From Alkalicoccus daliensis (GTDB taxonomy: Bacteria > Bacillota > Bacilli > Bacillales > Salisediminibacteriaceae): a DNA stretch of 64,000 nt. The DNA is taken from contig NZ_FNIL01000016.1 of assembly GCF_900103955.1 (NCBI RefSeq), positions 1 to 64,000 of the forward strand, written 5' to 3'. Below, piece after piece: positions 18,455-28,083 of the stretch. The translations under genes and the position numbers were made by a program. The notes under the pieces are model-generated. The model was not told where the DNA came from and made no database searches. It worked only from the letters and a program-made list of their open reading frames with translations. The first letter of the stretch is position 1; every line of letters begins with the position of its first letter.

Positions 18455-18545
18455 TCTGGTGTCAGGAAGAGGGTCCTGCGGTTCCTTCTTCAATTGCTGC
18501 TGAAAAATTCTTCAGCTATCCCTGACGTCCAGGATGATCTTTAAA
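18455..18545 (+). repeat. Family-B repeat, left-end fragment
   Basis: Follows family A without a gap: 'gtctggtgtcaggaag' then 'aattcttcagctatccct' and 'ccaggatgatctt', matching the left part of the 53-kb copy with many changes. Confidence 0.55.
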
Positions 18546-18713
18546 AGTATTTTATCCATAATTCCATCTTGATTTTGCCGGAATATTCTGTATTTTATAG
18601 ATGTAAGATTTTTTTACAATATTTTTTCCTTCATTAAAGCTAGTTATTTCAATATATTTTCTGTTTACTGACTAATTTTTTTCACATAAAGTTCACAATT
18701 TTGAAATTCCTGC

Positions 18714-18742
18714 TTTTTAATTCTAATTTTTCGGAATATAAT
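18714..18742 (+). promoter_or_regulatory. Candidate promoter of the AlsT-like gene
   Basis: TATAAT at 18737-18742 with TTTTTA 17 bases upstream, in a very AT-rich stretch. The -10 is good, the -35 weak. Confidence 0.5.
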
Positions 18743-18774
18743 GAGAACATACATATAAAAAGGGGGTAGTTTTT

Positions 18775-20136
18775 GTGCAGGATTGGTTCATGAATATTTT
18801 AGGTGCGATTAGTGATGTCGTATGGGGCGTTCCGACGCTCGTGTTAATTGTAGGTACAGGATTATTTTTAACCATTCGATTAGGATTTCTTCAATTTCGG
18901 ACGCTTTTTTATGGTTTGAAGCTTGCTTTCAGTCCAAGTAAACAGGATAAGAAATCAGAGGGTGACATCAGTCACTTCGAAGCACTGACAACTGCTCTTG
19001 CTGCAACAATCGGAACTGGTAACATTGCCGGGGTTGCTACCGCAGTGGTGCTTGGTGGACCAGGGGCCGTTTTCTGGATGTGGATTAGTGCATTATTCGG
19101 AATGGCTACCAAATATGCCGAGGCCATTCTCGCAGTAAAATACCGCGAGAAAAACAGCAGAGGAAATTTTTCCGGTGGTCCAATGTATTACATAGAGAAA
19201 GGGCTCGGATTAAAATGGCTTGCAGTACTTTTCGCCATCTTTGGTGCGTTTGCTGCTTTCGGAATTGGAAACATGGTACAGTCCAACTCTGTATCTGATG
19301 CGCTGAATGAATCTTTTAACGTAAATGTATATATAACAGGTATTGTGTTAACTGTGTTAGCTGGGCTTGTTATTCTCGGCGGCATCCGTACGATCGGACG
19401 CGTGACAGCTTATATTGTTCCGTTTATGGCTTTATTTTATGTAATTGCAGGTATTGTTATTATGATAGCAAACTGGGAACTCGTCCCTGCTGCAGTCGGA
19501 TTTATCTTTACTGATGCTTTCACCGGAGAAGCTGTGGCTGGTGGTGCTATCGGTGCTGTTATCCGCTGGGGTGTAGCGCGTGGCGTATTCTCCAACGAAG
19601 CTGGACTTGGTTCTGCTCCAATTGCTGCTGCCGCTGCGCGTACAGACTATCCGGGGCGCCAGGCGCTTGTTTCTATGACCCAGGTGTTTATTGATACGAT
19701 TATCGTCTGTTCGATTACAGGTATCGTTATTGTTATGGGTGATATGTATATTGGCGGACCGGAGGGTGCAGCATTAACTTCCGCTACTTTTGACTTCTTC
19801 CTTGGAGGCATCGGAGGTACAATTGTTGCTATCGGTATTGTTTTCTTCGCCTTCTCCACCATTCTCGGGTGGTCCTACTACGGCGAAAAATGTTTTGGAT
19901 ATCTTTTTGATGATAAATTCATCCCTTACTACCGCGGAGCATTTGTAATTGCTATCTTCTTCGGTGCAATTGCGGAACTGAACCTTGTTTGGGCGCTTGC
20001 AGATGTTATGAACGGTTTAATGGCAATTCCAAACTTAATTGGTCTCCTTGGACTTTCCGGCGTAGTCGTTGCAGAAACGAACAAGTTCCTGAAAGTAGCC
20101 CGGGCAGAAAAAGAAAGAGATCTGCAAAGCAGATAA
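18775..20136 (+). CDS. alsT: Sodium/alanine (glycine) symporter, AGCS family
   Basis: A 453-residue inner-membrane carrier with about eleven hydrophobic helices. The AGCS signatures are present: TTALAATIGTGNIAG (about 75-89) and GGPMYYIEKG (about 134-143). It imports alanine or glycine together with Na+ (or H+), which fits a saline habitat. GTG start behind AGGGGG. The closing residues are charged and cytoplasmic. It appears monocistronic; the downstream gap has only a weak hairpin (20165-20202) that could end transcription. Confidence 0.92.
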   Translation: MQDWFMNILGAISDVVWGVPTLVLIVGTGLFLTIRLGFLQFRTLFYGLKLAFSPSKQDKKSEGDISHFEALTTALAATIGTGNIAGVATAVVLGGPGAVFWMWISALFGMATKYAEAILAVKYREKNSRGNFSGGPMYYIEKGLGLKWLAVLFAIFGAFAAFGIGNMVQSNSVSDALNESFNVNVYITGIVLTVLAGLVILGGIRTIGRVTAYIVPFMALFYVIAGIVIMIANWELVPAAVGFIFTDAFTGEAVAGGAIGAVIRWGVARGVFSNEAGLGSAPIAAAAARTDYPGRQALVSMTQVFIDTIIVCSITGIVIVMGDMYIGGPEGAALTSATFDFFLGGIGGTIVAIGIVFFAFSTILGWSYYGEKCFGYLFDDKFIPYYRGAFVIAIFFGAIAELNLVWALADVMNGLMAIPNLIGLLGLSGVVVAETNKFLKVARAEKERDLQSR

Positions 20137-20215
20137 ATAAATATACAAAAATTATGTATGGAAGAGCCGTCCCGGATTTTATTTTCTGTGTGGCGGCTGC
20201 TTCTTTGATTAATTA

Positions 20216-20229
20216 TGTAAGCGCTTTAT
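20216..20229 (+). promoter_or_regulatory. Candidate catabolite-response element (cre)
   Basis: TGTAAGCGCTTTAT matches the CcpA consensus TGWAANCGNTNWCA at 12 of 14 positions. It lies in the otherwise featureless gap between alsT and the YjiH-like gene. Site function is inference. Confidence 0.4.
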
Positions 20230-20420
20230 TATTTACTGAATATTCTTAATACAAAGTAAACATGTCTCTTAAAGCTCTACATCAAGCGGATTTATCATTT
20301 TCTATTCTATTCACACTGCTGGGAAGTAATTTTTTTAATAATTAAGATTGATTTCCTGTTCGTTATCTATTAAAATGAATTTCTGTGAATAAATATAACA
20401 ACAAGAAAGAGCTGATACAG

Positions 20421-21770
20421 ATGAATGAACGTTCGCCTATTAAATTTATAGTATTCTCTTTACTCGGTGTCCTTTTATTTATGACACCCATACCTACGGG
20501 AGAAGGTTTCACTATTCCAATTGCAGTTCTATCCAGCTATGCGCAGGATCTGCTTGGAAATGCGCTCCCTATTTTATTGATCGTCATAATTTTAGCCAGT
20601 TTTATCGGAAGTGCAGTGCAAAAATTTGTGCGGCCTGCTTCTATGGTAAATAATACATTTTTAAGCAGACTGTTTGATGTTTCCTATTTTTGGTTTGCCG
20701 TGCGGCTAATTGCTTCGGTGCTTGCTCTCATGACCTACTTTCAGATAGGCCCGGAATTTGTATGGAGTGAAAATACGGGTGGGCTGCTTTTCGGAGAGCT
20801 TCTTCCTACCTTGTTTACGATTTTCTTTTTTGCGGGGTTATTCCTTCCGCTGCTGCTCAACTTTGGGCTGCTTGAATTTTTCGGGGGATTGCTCACAAAA
20901 ATCATGCGTCCTTTATTTACACTTCCCGGACGATCTTCTATTGATTCCCTTACCTCCTGGCTTGGAGATGGGACGATCGGGGTCATACTTACAGATAAAC
21001 AGTATCAGGAAGGCTACTATTCGCAGCGGGAAGCTGCGGTAATCGGAACCACCTTTTCGGTCGTGTCGATTACCTTTGCACTCGTCATTATTGAATATGT
21101 GGAATTACAGGACATGTTCTTTCAATTTTATGGCACGGTGATCGCAGCTGGTTTTATTACTGCGCTGATCATGCCAAGAATTCCGCCGCTTTCCAGAAAA
21201 TCAAATCAATACGCAAACGGACAGGAAAATCAGCTGGATGAAACGCTGCCGGAAAGCTACCGCGGAAAAAGCTTTGGTCTTGTCCGTTACGGATACGACC
21301 TTGCTATACAGCGGGCAGCGAAAAATAAAAGCGCAGGCAGCTTTTTTTCTCAGGGAGGAAAAACTGTTCTCGAAATGTGGCTGGCTATTGCTCCTATTAT
21401 TATGGCGTTTGGAACAATTGCTACGATACTTGCAGAATTCACTCCGTTATTTTCCTGGCTCGGTGCTCCTTTCGTACCGATCCTGCAGTTAATGCAGGTT
21501 CCGGAAGCGGCGGAAGCATCTGCAACGATGGTGGTCGGCTTTGCTGACATGTTCCTTCCTGCAGTATTTGCAGCAGGCATTGAAAGTGATATGACTCGTT
21601 TTATTATTGCCTGTGTTTCGGTGACACAGCTTATCTTCCTATCCGAAGTCGGCGGTGTACTGCTGGGCTCCAAGATACCGGTATCGTTCCTTGATTTATT
21701 GATTATTTTCCTGGAACGTACGCTTATTTCTCTGCCAATTATTGTAATGATCGCGCACCTTATTTTTTAA
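20421..21770 (+). CDS. YjiH family membrane protein with nucleoside-recognition (Gate) domains
   Basis: A membrane protein of about 449 residues with ten or so hydrophobic helices. The frame opens at GTG 20385, but that codon has no ribosome binding site; the ATG at 20421 follows AAGAAAGAG and gives NERSPIKFIVFS as the natural N-terminus. Motifs GSAVQKF, SLTSWLGDGTIGVILTDKQY and GFADMFLPAVFAAG fit the YjiH/Gate group. The transported or sensed compound is not known. Monocistronic, with a strong terminator downstream. Confidence 0.85.
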   Translation: MNERSPIKFIVFSLLGVLLFMTPIPTGEGFTIPIAVLSSYAQDLLGNALPILLIVIILASFIGSAVQKFVRPASMVNNTFLSRLFDVSYFWFAVRLIASVLALMTYFQIGPEFVWSENTGGLLFGELLPTLFTIFFFAGLFLPLLLNFGLLEFFGGLLTKIMRPLFTLPGRSSIDSLTSWLGDGTIGVILTDKQYQEGYYSQREAAVIGTTFSVVSITFALVIIEYVELQDMFFQFYGTVIAAGFITALIMPRIPPLSRKSNQYANGQENQLDETLPESYRGKSFGLVRYGYDLAIQRAAKNKSAGSFFSQGGKTVLEMWLAIAPIIMAFGTIATILAEFTPLFSWLGAPFVPILQLMQVPEAAEASATMVVGFADMFLPAVFAAGIESDMTRFIIACVSVTQLIFLSEVGGVLLGSKIPVSFLDLLIIFLERTLISLPIIVMIAHLIF

Positions 21771-21832
21771 TCCTTTGCCGCTTCGAGGTAATTTAATCAA
21801 TATACTTTCAAAGTGAATGGAGCGCCTTTCAT

Positions 21833-21874
21833 TAAAAAAGCTTCCCGAGATGACACATCTTGGGAAGTTTTTTT
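21833..21874. terminator. Bidirectional terminator, yjiH-like / ridA
   Basis: GCTTCCC-AGATG / CATCT-GGGAAG hairpin flanked by A and T runs, between converging genes. Confidence 0.9.
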
Positions 21875-21884
21875 ATGCGCGTGT

Positions 21885-22265
21885 TTATTCTTTTACAGCA
21901 ATGACTTCTACCTCTACAAGCGCCCCTTTAGGCATTTTGGAGATTTCTACTGCGCTTCTTGCAGGGTATGGCTCTGTTAAATAGGAAGCATAAATATCGT
22001 TTACTAGGCTGAAATCTTCCATATCCTGCAGGAAAATCATTGCTTTAACGATTTTACTGTTATCCAGACCTGCAGCCTTCAAAATAGAAGATACATTTTT
22101 CATGACCTGATGTGCCTGTGCTTCCACTCCTTTAGTCATTTCCCCTGTTTCAGGATCAAGGCCAATCTGGCCGGAAGTGTATACAAATCCATTTACTTCT
22201 ACTGCCTGTGAATAAGGACCAATTGCTTCCGGTGCCATATTCGTATGAATAATTTTTTTAGTCAT
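21885..22265 (-). CDS. ridA: RidA family enamine/imine deaminase
   Basis: A 126-residue RidA (YabJ) protein that hydrolyses reactive enamines and imines such as 2-aminoacrylate made by PLP enzymes. Typical features are IGPYSQAV near the start, the conserved Arg in YPARSAVE, and LVEVEVIAV at the end. The frame extends seven codons upstream to a TTG, but the AGGAGG site lies inside that stretch, so the ATG at 22265 is the true start. It follows coaA after 28 bases on the same strand. Confidence 0.94.
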   Translation of the reverse strand: MTKKIIHTNMAPEAIGPYSQAVEVNGFVYTSGQIGLDPETGEMTKGVEAQAHQVMKNVSSILKAAGLDNSKIVKAMIFLQDMEDFSLVNDIYASYLTEPYPARSAVEISKMPKGALVEVEVIAVKE

Positions 22266-22293
22266 CTGTCTATTCCTCCTAAGCAAGCGTTAC

Positions 22294-23250
22294 TTATATT
22301 TTACGCATTTTAATTTGATTTACCAAGTGGTGTCCGCCTTTTCGCAGGATTAAATCTGCTCTGTTTTTCGTCGGGCGGATATTTTCTGTTAAATTTTTAT
22401 GGTTGATGCGGTCCCAGATATCTTTTGCAAAATCATATGCTTCTTCGTCATTCAGATCGGCATACTTGCGGAAATAGGAATGTGGATTACGAAAAGCTGT
22501 TTCCCGCAGCTTTTTGAACCGCTCAACATACCATTTAAAAATATCTTCTTCATCTGCATCTACATAAATGGAAAAATCAAAGTAGTCGGATACTGCCACT
22601 TCCTGCTCCTCTTCTTCCACCTGTCTTCTCGGCGGCTGAAGTACATTAATTCCTTCGATGATCACGATATCCGGCTGTTCTACAAGCTGTGTTTCCTCCG
22701 GCAGCACATCATAGGTGAGGTGGGAATACACGGGAGCTTCCACCTGCGGCTTGCCGGATTTCAGTGCTGCGAGAAACTCAAGCAGCGCCTGCACGTTGTA
22801 ACTTTCCGGAAACCCTTTTTTGTTCATAATTCCTCTTTTTTCAAGCTCTTCGTTTGGGTATAAGAAGCCATCCGTTGTTACCAGGTCTACCCGGGGATGC
22901 CGGTCCCAACGCGAAAGAAGAGTGTGCAGCACTCTGGCAAGCGTACTTTTGCCAACTGCAACACTCCCTGCAATTCCAATTATATATGGGACCTTTTTTT
23001 CCTGATTCTGCAGAAAAATAGAGCGGCTGCGGTATAATTCCTGGGAAGCAATCGCGTGCAGGTGAATAAGCCGGGTTAACGGAAGATAGATATCTGCTAT
23101 CTCCTCCATATTTAATACATCGTTCACACCTTTGAGCTTATCAATTTCTTCTGCTGATACTTCCATCGGATAAGATTCGCGCAGGGCCGCCCATTCATCT
23201 CGTGTAAATGTAGTAAACGGCGTAACGTTTTCAGTTACTTTCATCATCAT
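22294..23250 (-). CDS. coaA: Pantothenate kinase type I
   Basis: A 318-residue CoaA, the first enzyme of coenzyme A synthesis, which phosphorylates pantothenate. The Walker A GIAGSVAVGKST lies near residue 92, followed by VDLVTTDGFL and EGINVLQ. The frame can begin at a TTG at 23268, but AAGGGATGG just before the ATG triplet at 23250 supports the shorter start. Many Bacilli have a type II or III kinase instead or as well; the type I form here is complete. First gene of a coaA-ridA unit. Confidence 0.94.
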   Translation of the reverse strand: MMMKVTENVTPFTTFTRDEWAALRESYPMEVSAEEIDKLKGVNDVLNMEEIADIYLPLTRLIHLHAIASQELYRSRSIFLQNQEKKVPYIIGIAGSVAVGKSTLARVLHTLLSRWDRHPRVDLVTTDGFLYPNEELEKRGIMNKKGFPESYNVQALLEFLAALKSGKPQVEAPVYSHLTYDVLPEETQLVEQPDIVIIEGINVLQPPRRQVEEEEQEVAVSDYFDFSIYVDADEEDIFKWYVERFKKLRETAFRNPHSYFRKYADLNDEEAYDFAKDIWDRINHKNLTENIRPTKNRADLILRKGGHHLVNQIKMRKI

Positions 23251-23383
23251 GTACCATCCCTTGTTCAAAAATCACTGTTCGCCGTATTTTCTCACATTTT
23301 CACGGCTGATGACCAGTATTTACGAATGTTTTATTGTAATCGCTTTCCTGATTATATCTTTCTGCATTCGAAATATCCAGTCT

Positions 23384-24256
23384 TTAAATGAAAACGGATG
23401 TTTCATTCTGTTCAAGCAGCTGGACACTGACACTGACATCAAGTGTATGCTGGCCACCCCGATAGACTCCTTCTACCGGACTCGTATCCAGGTAGTCTCT
23501 TCCTACTCCGACACGAATGTGCTGTTCCAGTGCTTCCAGATTGTTTGTAGGATCCAGTCCTACCCATCCGATGCCAGGTACCATCATTTCCACCCATGCA
23601 TGCGTGGCAGAATCTCCGACGAGGGCAGAATCTTCTCCTACGTATAAATATCCACTGACATAACGGGCTGGAATTTTACGTGCTCTCAGCACTCCCAGCA
23701 TGACGTTGGTTAAGTCCTGACATACGCCGCGTTTTAAATCAAACGCATCACATGCTTTTGTTTCCACAACAGTTGCATTTCCATCGTAGGTAAACCGGTT
23801 GTAAATATAGTTCATCGCAGCAAGCGCATATTCTACCGGATTTTCTATGATTCCTATCTCATTATTTAATTCTTCCAGCTGTGCTTTTTTAATATAGGTG
23901 GACTCTGTATCAGCTAAAAACGCGAGGTAGTGCTTATGAAAAAGATCTGATTCATAAATTTTCCGCATTCCATCAGAATAATCGACCATCCGGATAAACG
24001 GACTTTTTTGTATGCTTACAATTGATTTTGTTTTTACCGTCAGCTTCTGGTGCGGTTCGGCAATAAAAAATGTTTCGACGGTATTCCCCCATATATCTGT
24101 GTGCTCTTTCGTCATGGATACAGGGGTAATCTCCGGCTGATAGGAAAGCAGCCGCTGGCACTCATCCGTTCTCGGCTTCAGGCGGATACGGTTTAAGCTT
24201 TGGTCTACGAGCGTTTCGTAGTTAAATTCATTCACATGATCAATTTGATATTTCAT
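23384..24256 (-). CDS. Transglutaminase-like cysteine peptidase of the ATP-grasp/alpha-E triad
   Basis: A 290-residue protein with an N-terminal beta domain typical of bacterial transglutaminase-like proteins and a C-terminal transglutaminase-core domain. The catalytic triad is intact: Cys179 in RGVCQDLTN, His219 in SATHAWVEM and Asp235 in VGLDPTN. Start at 24256 is supported by AGAGGTGGG; an upstream extension of 17 codons is unlikely. It is the last gene of a three-gene operon with the alpha-E protein and the circularly permuted ATP-grasp. In such triads it is thought to hydrolyse or transfer amide bonds, perhaps of a peptide made by the ligase (inference). Confidence 0.9.
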   Translation of the reverse strand: MKYQIDHVNEFNYETLVDQSLNRIRLKPRTDECQRLLSYQPEITPVSMTKEHTDIWGNTVETFFIAEPHQKLTVKTKSIVSIQKSPFIRMVDYSDGMRKIYESDLFHKHYLAFLADTESTYIKKAQLEELNNEIGIIENPVEYALAAMNYIYNRFTYDGNATVVETKACDAFDLKRGVCQDLTNVMLGVLRARKIPARYVSGYLYVGEDSALVGDSATHAWVEMMVPGIGWVGLDPTNNLEALEQHIRVGVGRDYLDTSPVEGVYRGGQHTLDVSVSVQLLEQNETSVFI

Positions 24257-24281
24257 AGTTCCCACCTCTGATGATGTATTA

Positions 24282-25232
24282 TTATGCAAAATAATAGGTA
24301 TTGGCAAAAACTGAACTAATGCGGTTGCAGTCGTTTTGGAACCTGTCGAGAAACGGTCCCATTTCTTTCGTGGACATCTCTTTGAATTTAATTTTCATAA
24401 ATTCGTTCGTCACATTATCCAGCGCGCTGAAAAGATCTTCGGAATAATGTGAAACCTGTCCATCTTCCAGCTTCATTACTACTTCTTTGACATGTTCAAT
24501 ACAATATTCTATCGAACGCGGAAACTGTTCATGTGAGATTAAAAACGATAGTACGTGCCTTGGCTGCATCGTAGGAGGATATCTTTTTAAATAAGCACTG
24601 TATCCATTCGCAAACTGCAGGGCGCTCAGCCAGTAATAATAGTGATCCGTATGCGTTTCTTCTTCGGCTTCCAGTGTCTTTTCGCAAGTCACATTTAATA
24701 TTCTGGCAGTTTTTTCTGCACGCTCTAACCATTTTCCCACTTTAATGAAATAATAAGCCTCTTCCCGCAGCATACTGGATTCAATAATTCCCTGCAGGGC
24801 AAGCGAAAGCAATTTCACTTCCTGCAGGAAGGTATGCACCTGCTTTGTACTCCAGTTGGAAAATTGCTCTGACTGGAAAGAAATATAGTGTTCGTTTAAC
24901 ACTTCCCACAGTTCTTCCGGTATATTGTCTCTTACCGCTCTTGCATTGGCGCGGGCATTTTCAAGACAGTTGATAATAGAGTTTATATTATCACGGTCAA
25001 AAGATAAATAATAAGAAACAAGCTTGGGTTCGTACTCTTTATGTTTCGCCTTATAATCATCTGCCGAGGCACAGATTTCCAATACTGCTTCCCATTCCTG
25101 ATCAGCTACAATACCATAATCGGAAATTTCCAGTGCATTGATCAGACGGGACTCGAGTACCCGGGCATTACTTTCCGCCCGTTCAATGTTGCGTGCCATC
25201 CAGAATAAACTTGAAGCTACGCGGCTAAGCAT
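24282..25232 (-). CDS. Alpha-E domain protein (DUF403)
   Basis: A 316-residue, almost all-helical protein of the alpha-E family. The N-terminus LSRVASSLFWMARNIERAESNARVLESR is diagnostic. No enzymatic residues are recognised. Alpha-E proteins are found next to circularly permuted ATP-grasp enzymes in many bacteria and are proposed partners in amide-bond synthesis. The start at 25232 follows GGAGAG; the frame's upstream GTG is too close to that site. It overlaps the ATP-grasp gene by 8 bases and ends 25 bases before the transglutaminase gene. Confidence 0.9.
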   Translation of the reverse strand: MLSRVASSLFWMARNIERAESNARVLESRLINALEISDYGIVADQEWEAVLEICASADDYKAKHKEYEPKLVSYYLSFDRDNINSIINCLENARANARAVRDNIPEELWEVLNEHYISFQSEQFSNWSTKQVHTFLQEVKLLSLALQGIIESSMLREEAYYFIKVGKWLERAEKTARILNVTCEKTLEAEEETHTDHYYYWLSALQFANGYSAYLKRYPPTMQPRHVLSFLISHEQFPRSIEYCIEHVKEVVMKLEDGQVSHYSEDLFSALDNVTNEFMKIKFKEMSTKEMGPFLDRFQNDCNRISSVFANTYYFA

Positions 25233-26682
25233 ACTGATCACTCTCCTTCAGCACCCAGGTATCTTTACCTCCGCCCCCCTGGGAAGAGTTCACTACAAGA
25301 GATCCTTCTTTTAAAGCTACTCTGGAGAGGCCTCCAGGCATAACGTGGACATGATCACTGCCTATGGCATATACCCGGAGGTCTACATGGCAGGGATAGA
25401 AGCGTTCTTTTTGAAAAGCAGGGGCTCTCGAAAGCTGTATCGTCGGCTGTGCAATATACTGCTCCGGTGTTTCCTCTATTTTTTGTTTGAACAGCTCAAT
25501 TTCTTCTTCCGTCGCCTGCGGTCCAATCAGCATGTCATATCCGCCGGAAGCACCGACATTTTTTACGACAAGCTCGGGCAGTCTGCTTAACACATCTTTT
25601 CTTACTTCGGGATCGCTTAAAAAGTAAGTATCTACGTTTGGAAGGAGCGGTTCTTCTCCAAGGTAATAACGGATCATGTCCGGCACGAAAGCATAGATTG
25701 CTTTATCATCTGCCACTCCATTGCCCACGCCGTTTACGAGTGCCACGTTTTCTTTCCTGACCGCTTTCATTAAACCTGCCACTCCCAGTGCTGAATCTTC
25801 ACGAAATTCTTTCGGATCGATAAAATCATCATCAATCCGGCGGTAAATAATATCCACCCGCTGCAGGCCGCGCATTGTTTTCATATATACTACGTCACCT
25901 TTTACAAGCAGGTCCTGCCCTTCTACAAGCTCAATTCCCATCTGCTGGGCCAGAAAGACGTGATCGTAGTAAGCAGAGTTATACATGCCGGGAGTAAGCA
26001 GCACTGCTGTAGGATTGTCCTGTTCCTTCGCATTTGCTGGAATATGGCTTAACAGTGCGGAGTGCAGATGCAGCATCTGGTGCTCCAGTGTTTTAATCGC
26101 ATGCTCAAAGAAAAATTCAGGAAATACTTTCCGCATTACAAAACGGTTCTGAAATACGTAGGAAAGGCCGGAGGGGTTGCGCAGATTATCTTCAAGCACC
26201 CGGTAAACCCCATTGTCGTCACGGATAAGATCAATGCCGGCAAGGAAAATGTGGTTTTTATGCGGCATTACTATGCCTGCTGCCTGCTCTTCATAATAAT
26301 ACTGATTTTGTTCCACAAACTCTCGGGGGATAATATTATCTTTTAATATTTTTTGTCCGTTATATACGTCTTCCAAAAAGTAATTCAATGCTTTGACCCG
26401 CTGTTTTATTCCTGCCTCAATATCCTTCCACTGATCATCCGGAATAATAATGGGCACGAGGTCAAAGGGCATTGTTCTTTCAGTGCCGCCTTCTTCATGA
26501 TAGACAGTAAAAGTAATCCCCTGTCTTAAAAAGCTCAGCTGGGCAGTTTCATGCTTTTCATGCAGCTCTTCTTTTGTCATCTGGTGCAGAATCTGGTGAA
26601 ATTTTTCATAATGAGGACGAGCTTTTTTCGCATTCTCCATCATCTCATCATAAAAAGTGGAAGTCTGGTAGTTCTGGAGCAT
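25225..26682 (-). CDS. Circularly permuted ATP-grasp ligase (DUF404/DUF407)
   Basis: A 485-residue circularly permuted ATP-grasp type 2 protein. Family segments include YYDHVFLAQQMGIELVEGQDL, RRIDDDFIDP, NGVGNGVADDKAIYAFVP and LVVKNVGASGGYDMLIGP, and the C-terminal SSQGGGGKDTWVL. The long frame begins 35 codons upstream, but AAAGAGGCG before the ATG at 26682 marks the real start. The family is predicted to form amide bonds; no product is known. It heads the triad operon and faces the M20 amidohydrolase gene, with a short divergent gap of about 160 bases. Confidence 0.9.
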   Translation of the reverse strand: MLQNYQTSTFYDEMMENAKKARPHYEKFHQILHQMTKEELHEKHETAQLSFLRQGITFTVYHEEGGTERTMPFDLVPIIIPDDQWKDIEAGIKQRVKALNYFLEDVYNGQKILKDNIIPREFVEQNQYYYEEQAAGIVMPHKNHIFLAGIDLIRDDNGVYRVLEDNLRNPSGLSYVFQNRFVMRKVFPEFFFEHAIKTLEHQMLHLHSALLSHIPANAKEQDNPTAVLLTPGMYNSAYYDHVFLAQQMGIELVEGQDLLVKGDVVYMKTMRGLQRVDIIYRRIDDDFIDPKEFREDSALGVAGLMKAVRKENVALVNGVGNGVADDKAIYAFVPDMIRYYLGEEPLLPNVDTYFLSDPEVRKDVLSRLPELVVKNVGASGGYDMLIGPQATEEEIELFKQKIEETPEQYIAQPTIQLSRAPAFQKERFYPCHVDLRVYAIGSDHVHVMPGGLSRVALKEGSLVVNSSQGGGGKDTWVLKESDQYA

Positions 26683-26840
26683 ACTTATCGCCTCTTTCAC
26701 TATAAAATTTTGAATTTTCTTTCTTTTATTATACACATCTTTTATTCTTTCTCCTACTAATATCTGGCTGATTGGTTGTACATACAAAGAGCGTGCGATA
26801 AAGTAATGGAATAGAAATGATGAAGGGAAGAGAAAAATTT

Positions 26841-28019
26841 ATGAAGGAAATAATTCAGCAGCATATAGATGCAAACCAGGAGACTTTTTTTGAAGTCAGT
26901 CAGTTTATTGGACACCATCCGGAACTGGGAAACGAAGAATTTCAGGCAAGCAGCCTTCTTTCTGATACATTGAAAGCACATGGATTTGAAGTAAACAACA
27001 ATGTTGAAAACCAGCCTGAAACAGCGTTTATTGCTGTAAAGTCGTCAGGAAAACCGGGTGCAGAAATCGGATTCATGTGTGAGTATGATGCCCTCCCCGG
27101 TATCGGCCACGCGTGTGGACACAACTTGATCGGCACCCAGGGAATAGCGGCTGCAATCGGCTACGCGGCCGTGCTCGATGAAGTCGGCGGCAGTGTATAT
27201 GTGTACGGCACGCCTGCGGAAGAGACGAACGGCGCAAAAGTGACAATGGCGGAAGACGGCATATTTGATCATCTTGACGCGGCTTTAATGGCCCACCCAT
27301 CGTCCGAATTTGTAAAAAGCGGTACCTCTTTAGCGATGGACGCGCTGGAGTTTTCTTTTTATGGAAAAACTGCCCATGCAGCCGCGGCTCCTGAGGAAGG
27401 TATTAATGCACTGGATGCAGTGCTTCAGACCTTCCAAAGTATCAATGCCCTTCGGCAGCATGTGACAGATGATGTGCGGATTCATGGGATCATTCCTAAT
27501 GGCGGCTCCGCTGCAAACGTTGTACCGGAGTTTGCTTCTGCGCAATTTTATGTACGTGCCGATTCCCGGCAGACAGTCAATCCGGTTGCTGAGAAAGTAA
27601 AAAATTGTGCGCGTGCTGCAGCTCTTGCTACAGGTGCACAGCTGGAAATCAATAATTATGAGTATTCCTATGACGATATGCGTACAAACGCTGCACTGTC
27701 TGATTTATTTACCAAGCAGCTCCTGGCCCTCGGTGTTCCGGCAGAGGAAATTTATGAACAGGAAAGTGGCAGTGGCTCTCTTGATATGGGAAATGTAAGT
27801 CAGCGGTGTCCTTCTATTCATCCTTATATTAAAATCACTTCCAAACCTCTTACACCGCACACAGTGGAGTTCCGGGATGCTGCCCTGAGCGAGGAAGGTT
27901 TTGCTGGAATGATGCTCGGTGCCAAAGCACTCGCACTGACCGCATTGGATATAACACAAAATCCAGATATGCGTGCAAAAATAAAGCAGGAATTTCAAGG
28001 CGTTTTATCTATGAATTAA
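26841..28019 (+). CDS. M20-family amidohydrolase / amidase
   Basis: A metal-dependent amidohydrolase of about 392 residues, of the M20D / p-aminobenzoyl-glutamate hydrolase type. Metal motifs are present: CEYDALPGIGHACGHN, GTPAEETNG with the catalytic Glu pair, and MAHPSSE. The C-terminal SGSLDMGNVSQRCPSIHPYI supplies a late ligand. The frame opens at 26817; the ATG at 26841 after AAGGGAAG gives the usual N-terminus, so I prefer it with modest confidence. The substrate is probably an N-acylated amino acid or peptide. It is divergent from the ATP-grasp triad, whose product it might process (speculative). Confidence 0.88.
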   Translation: MKEIIQQHIDANQETFFEVSQFIGHHPELGNEEFQASSLLSDTLKAHGFEVNNNVENQPETAFIAVKSSGKPGAEIGFMCEYDALPGIGHACGHNLIGTQGIAAAIGYAAVLDEVGGSVYVYGTPAEETNGAKVTMAEDGIFDHLDAALMAHPSSEFVKSGTSLAMDALEFSFYGKTAHAAAAPEEGINALDAVLQTFQSINALRQHVTDDVRIHGIIPNGGSAANVVPEFASAQFYVRADSRQTVNPVAEKVKNCARAAALATGAQLEINNYEYSYDDMRTNAALSDLFTKQLLALGVPAEEIYEQESGSGSLDMGNVSQRCPSIHPYIKITSKPLTPHTVEFRDAALSEEGFAGMMLGAKALALTALDITQNPDMRAKIKQEFQGVLSMN

Positions 28020-28083
28020 TATATCCATTTTTCCCCATAATGAATATAATATGGTTAAAGATCCGGAGGAGGATGACTGAATT

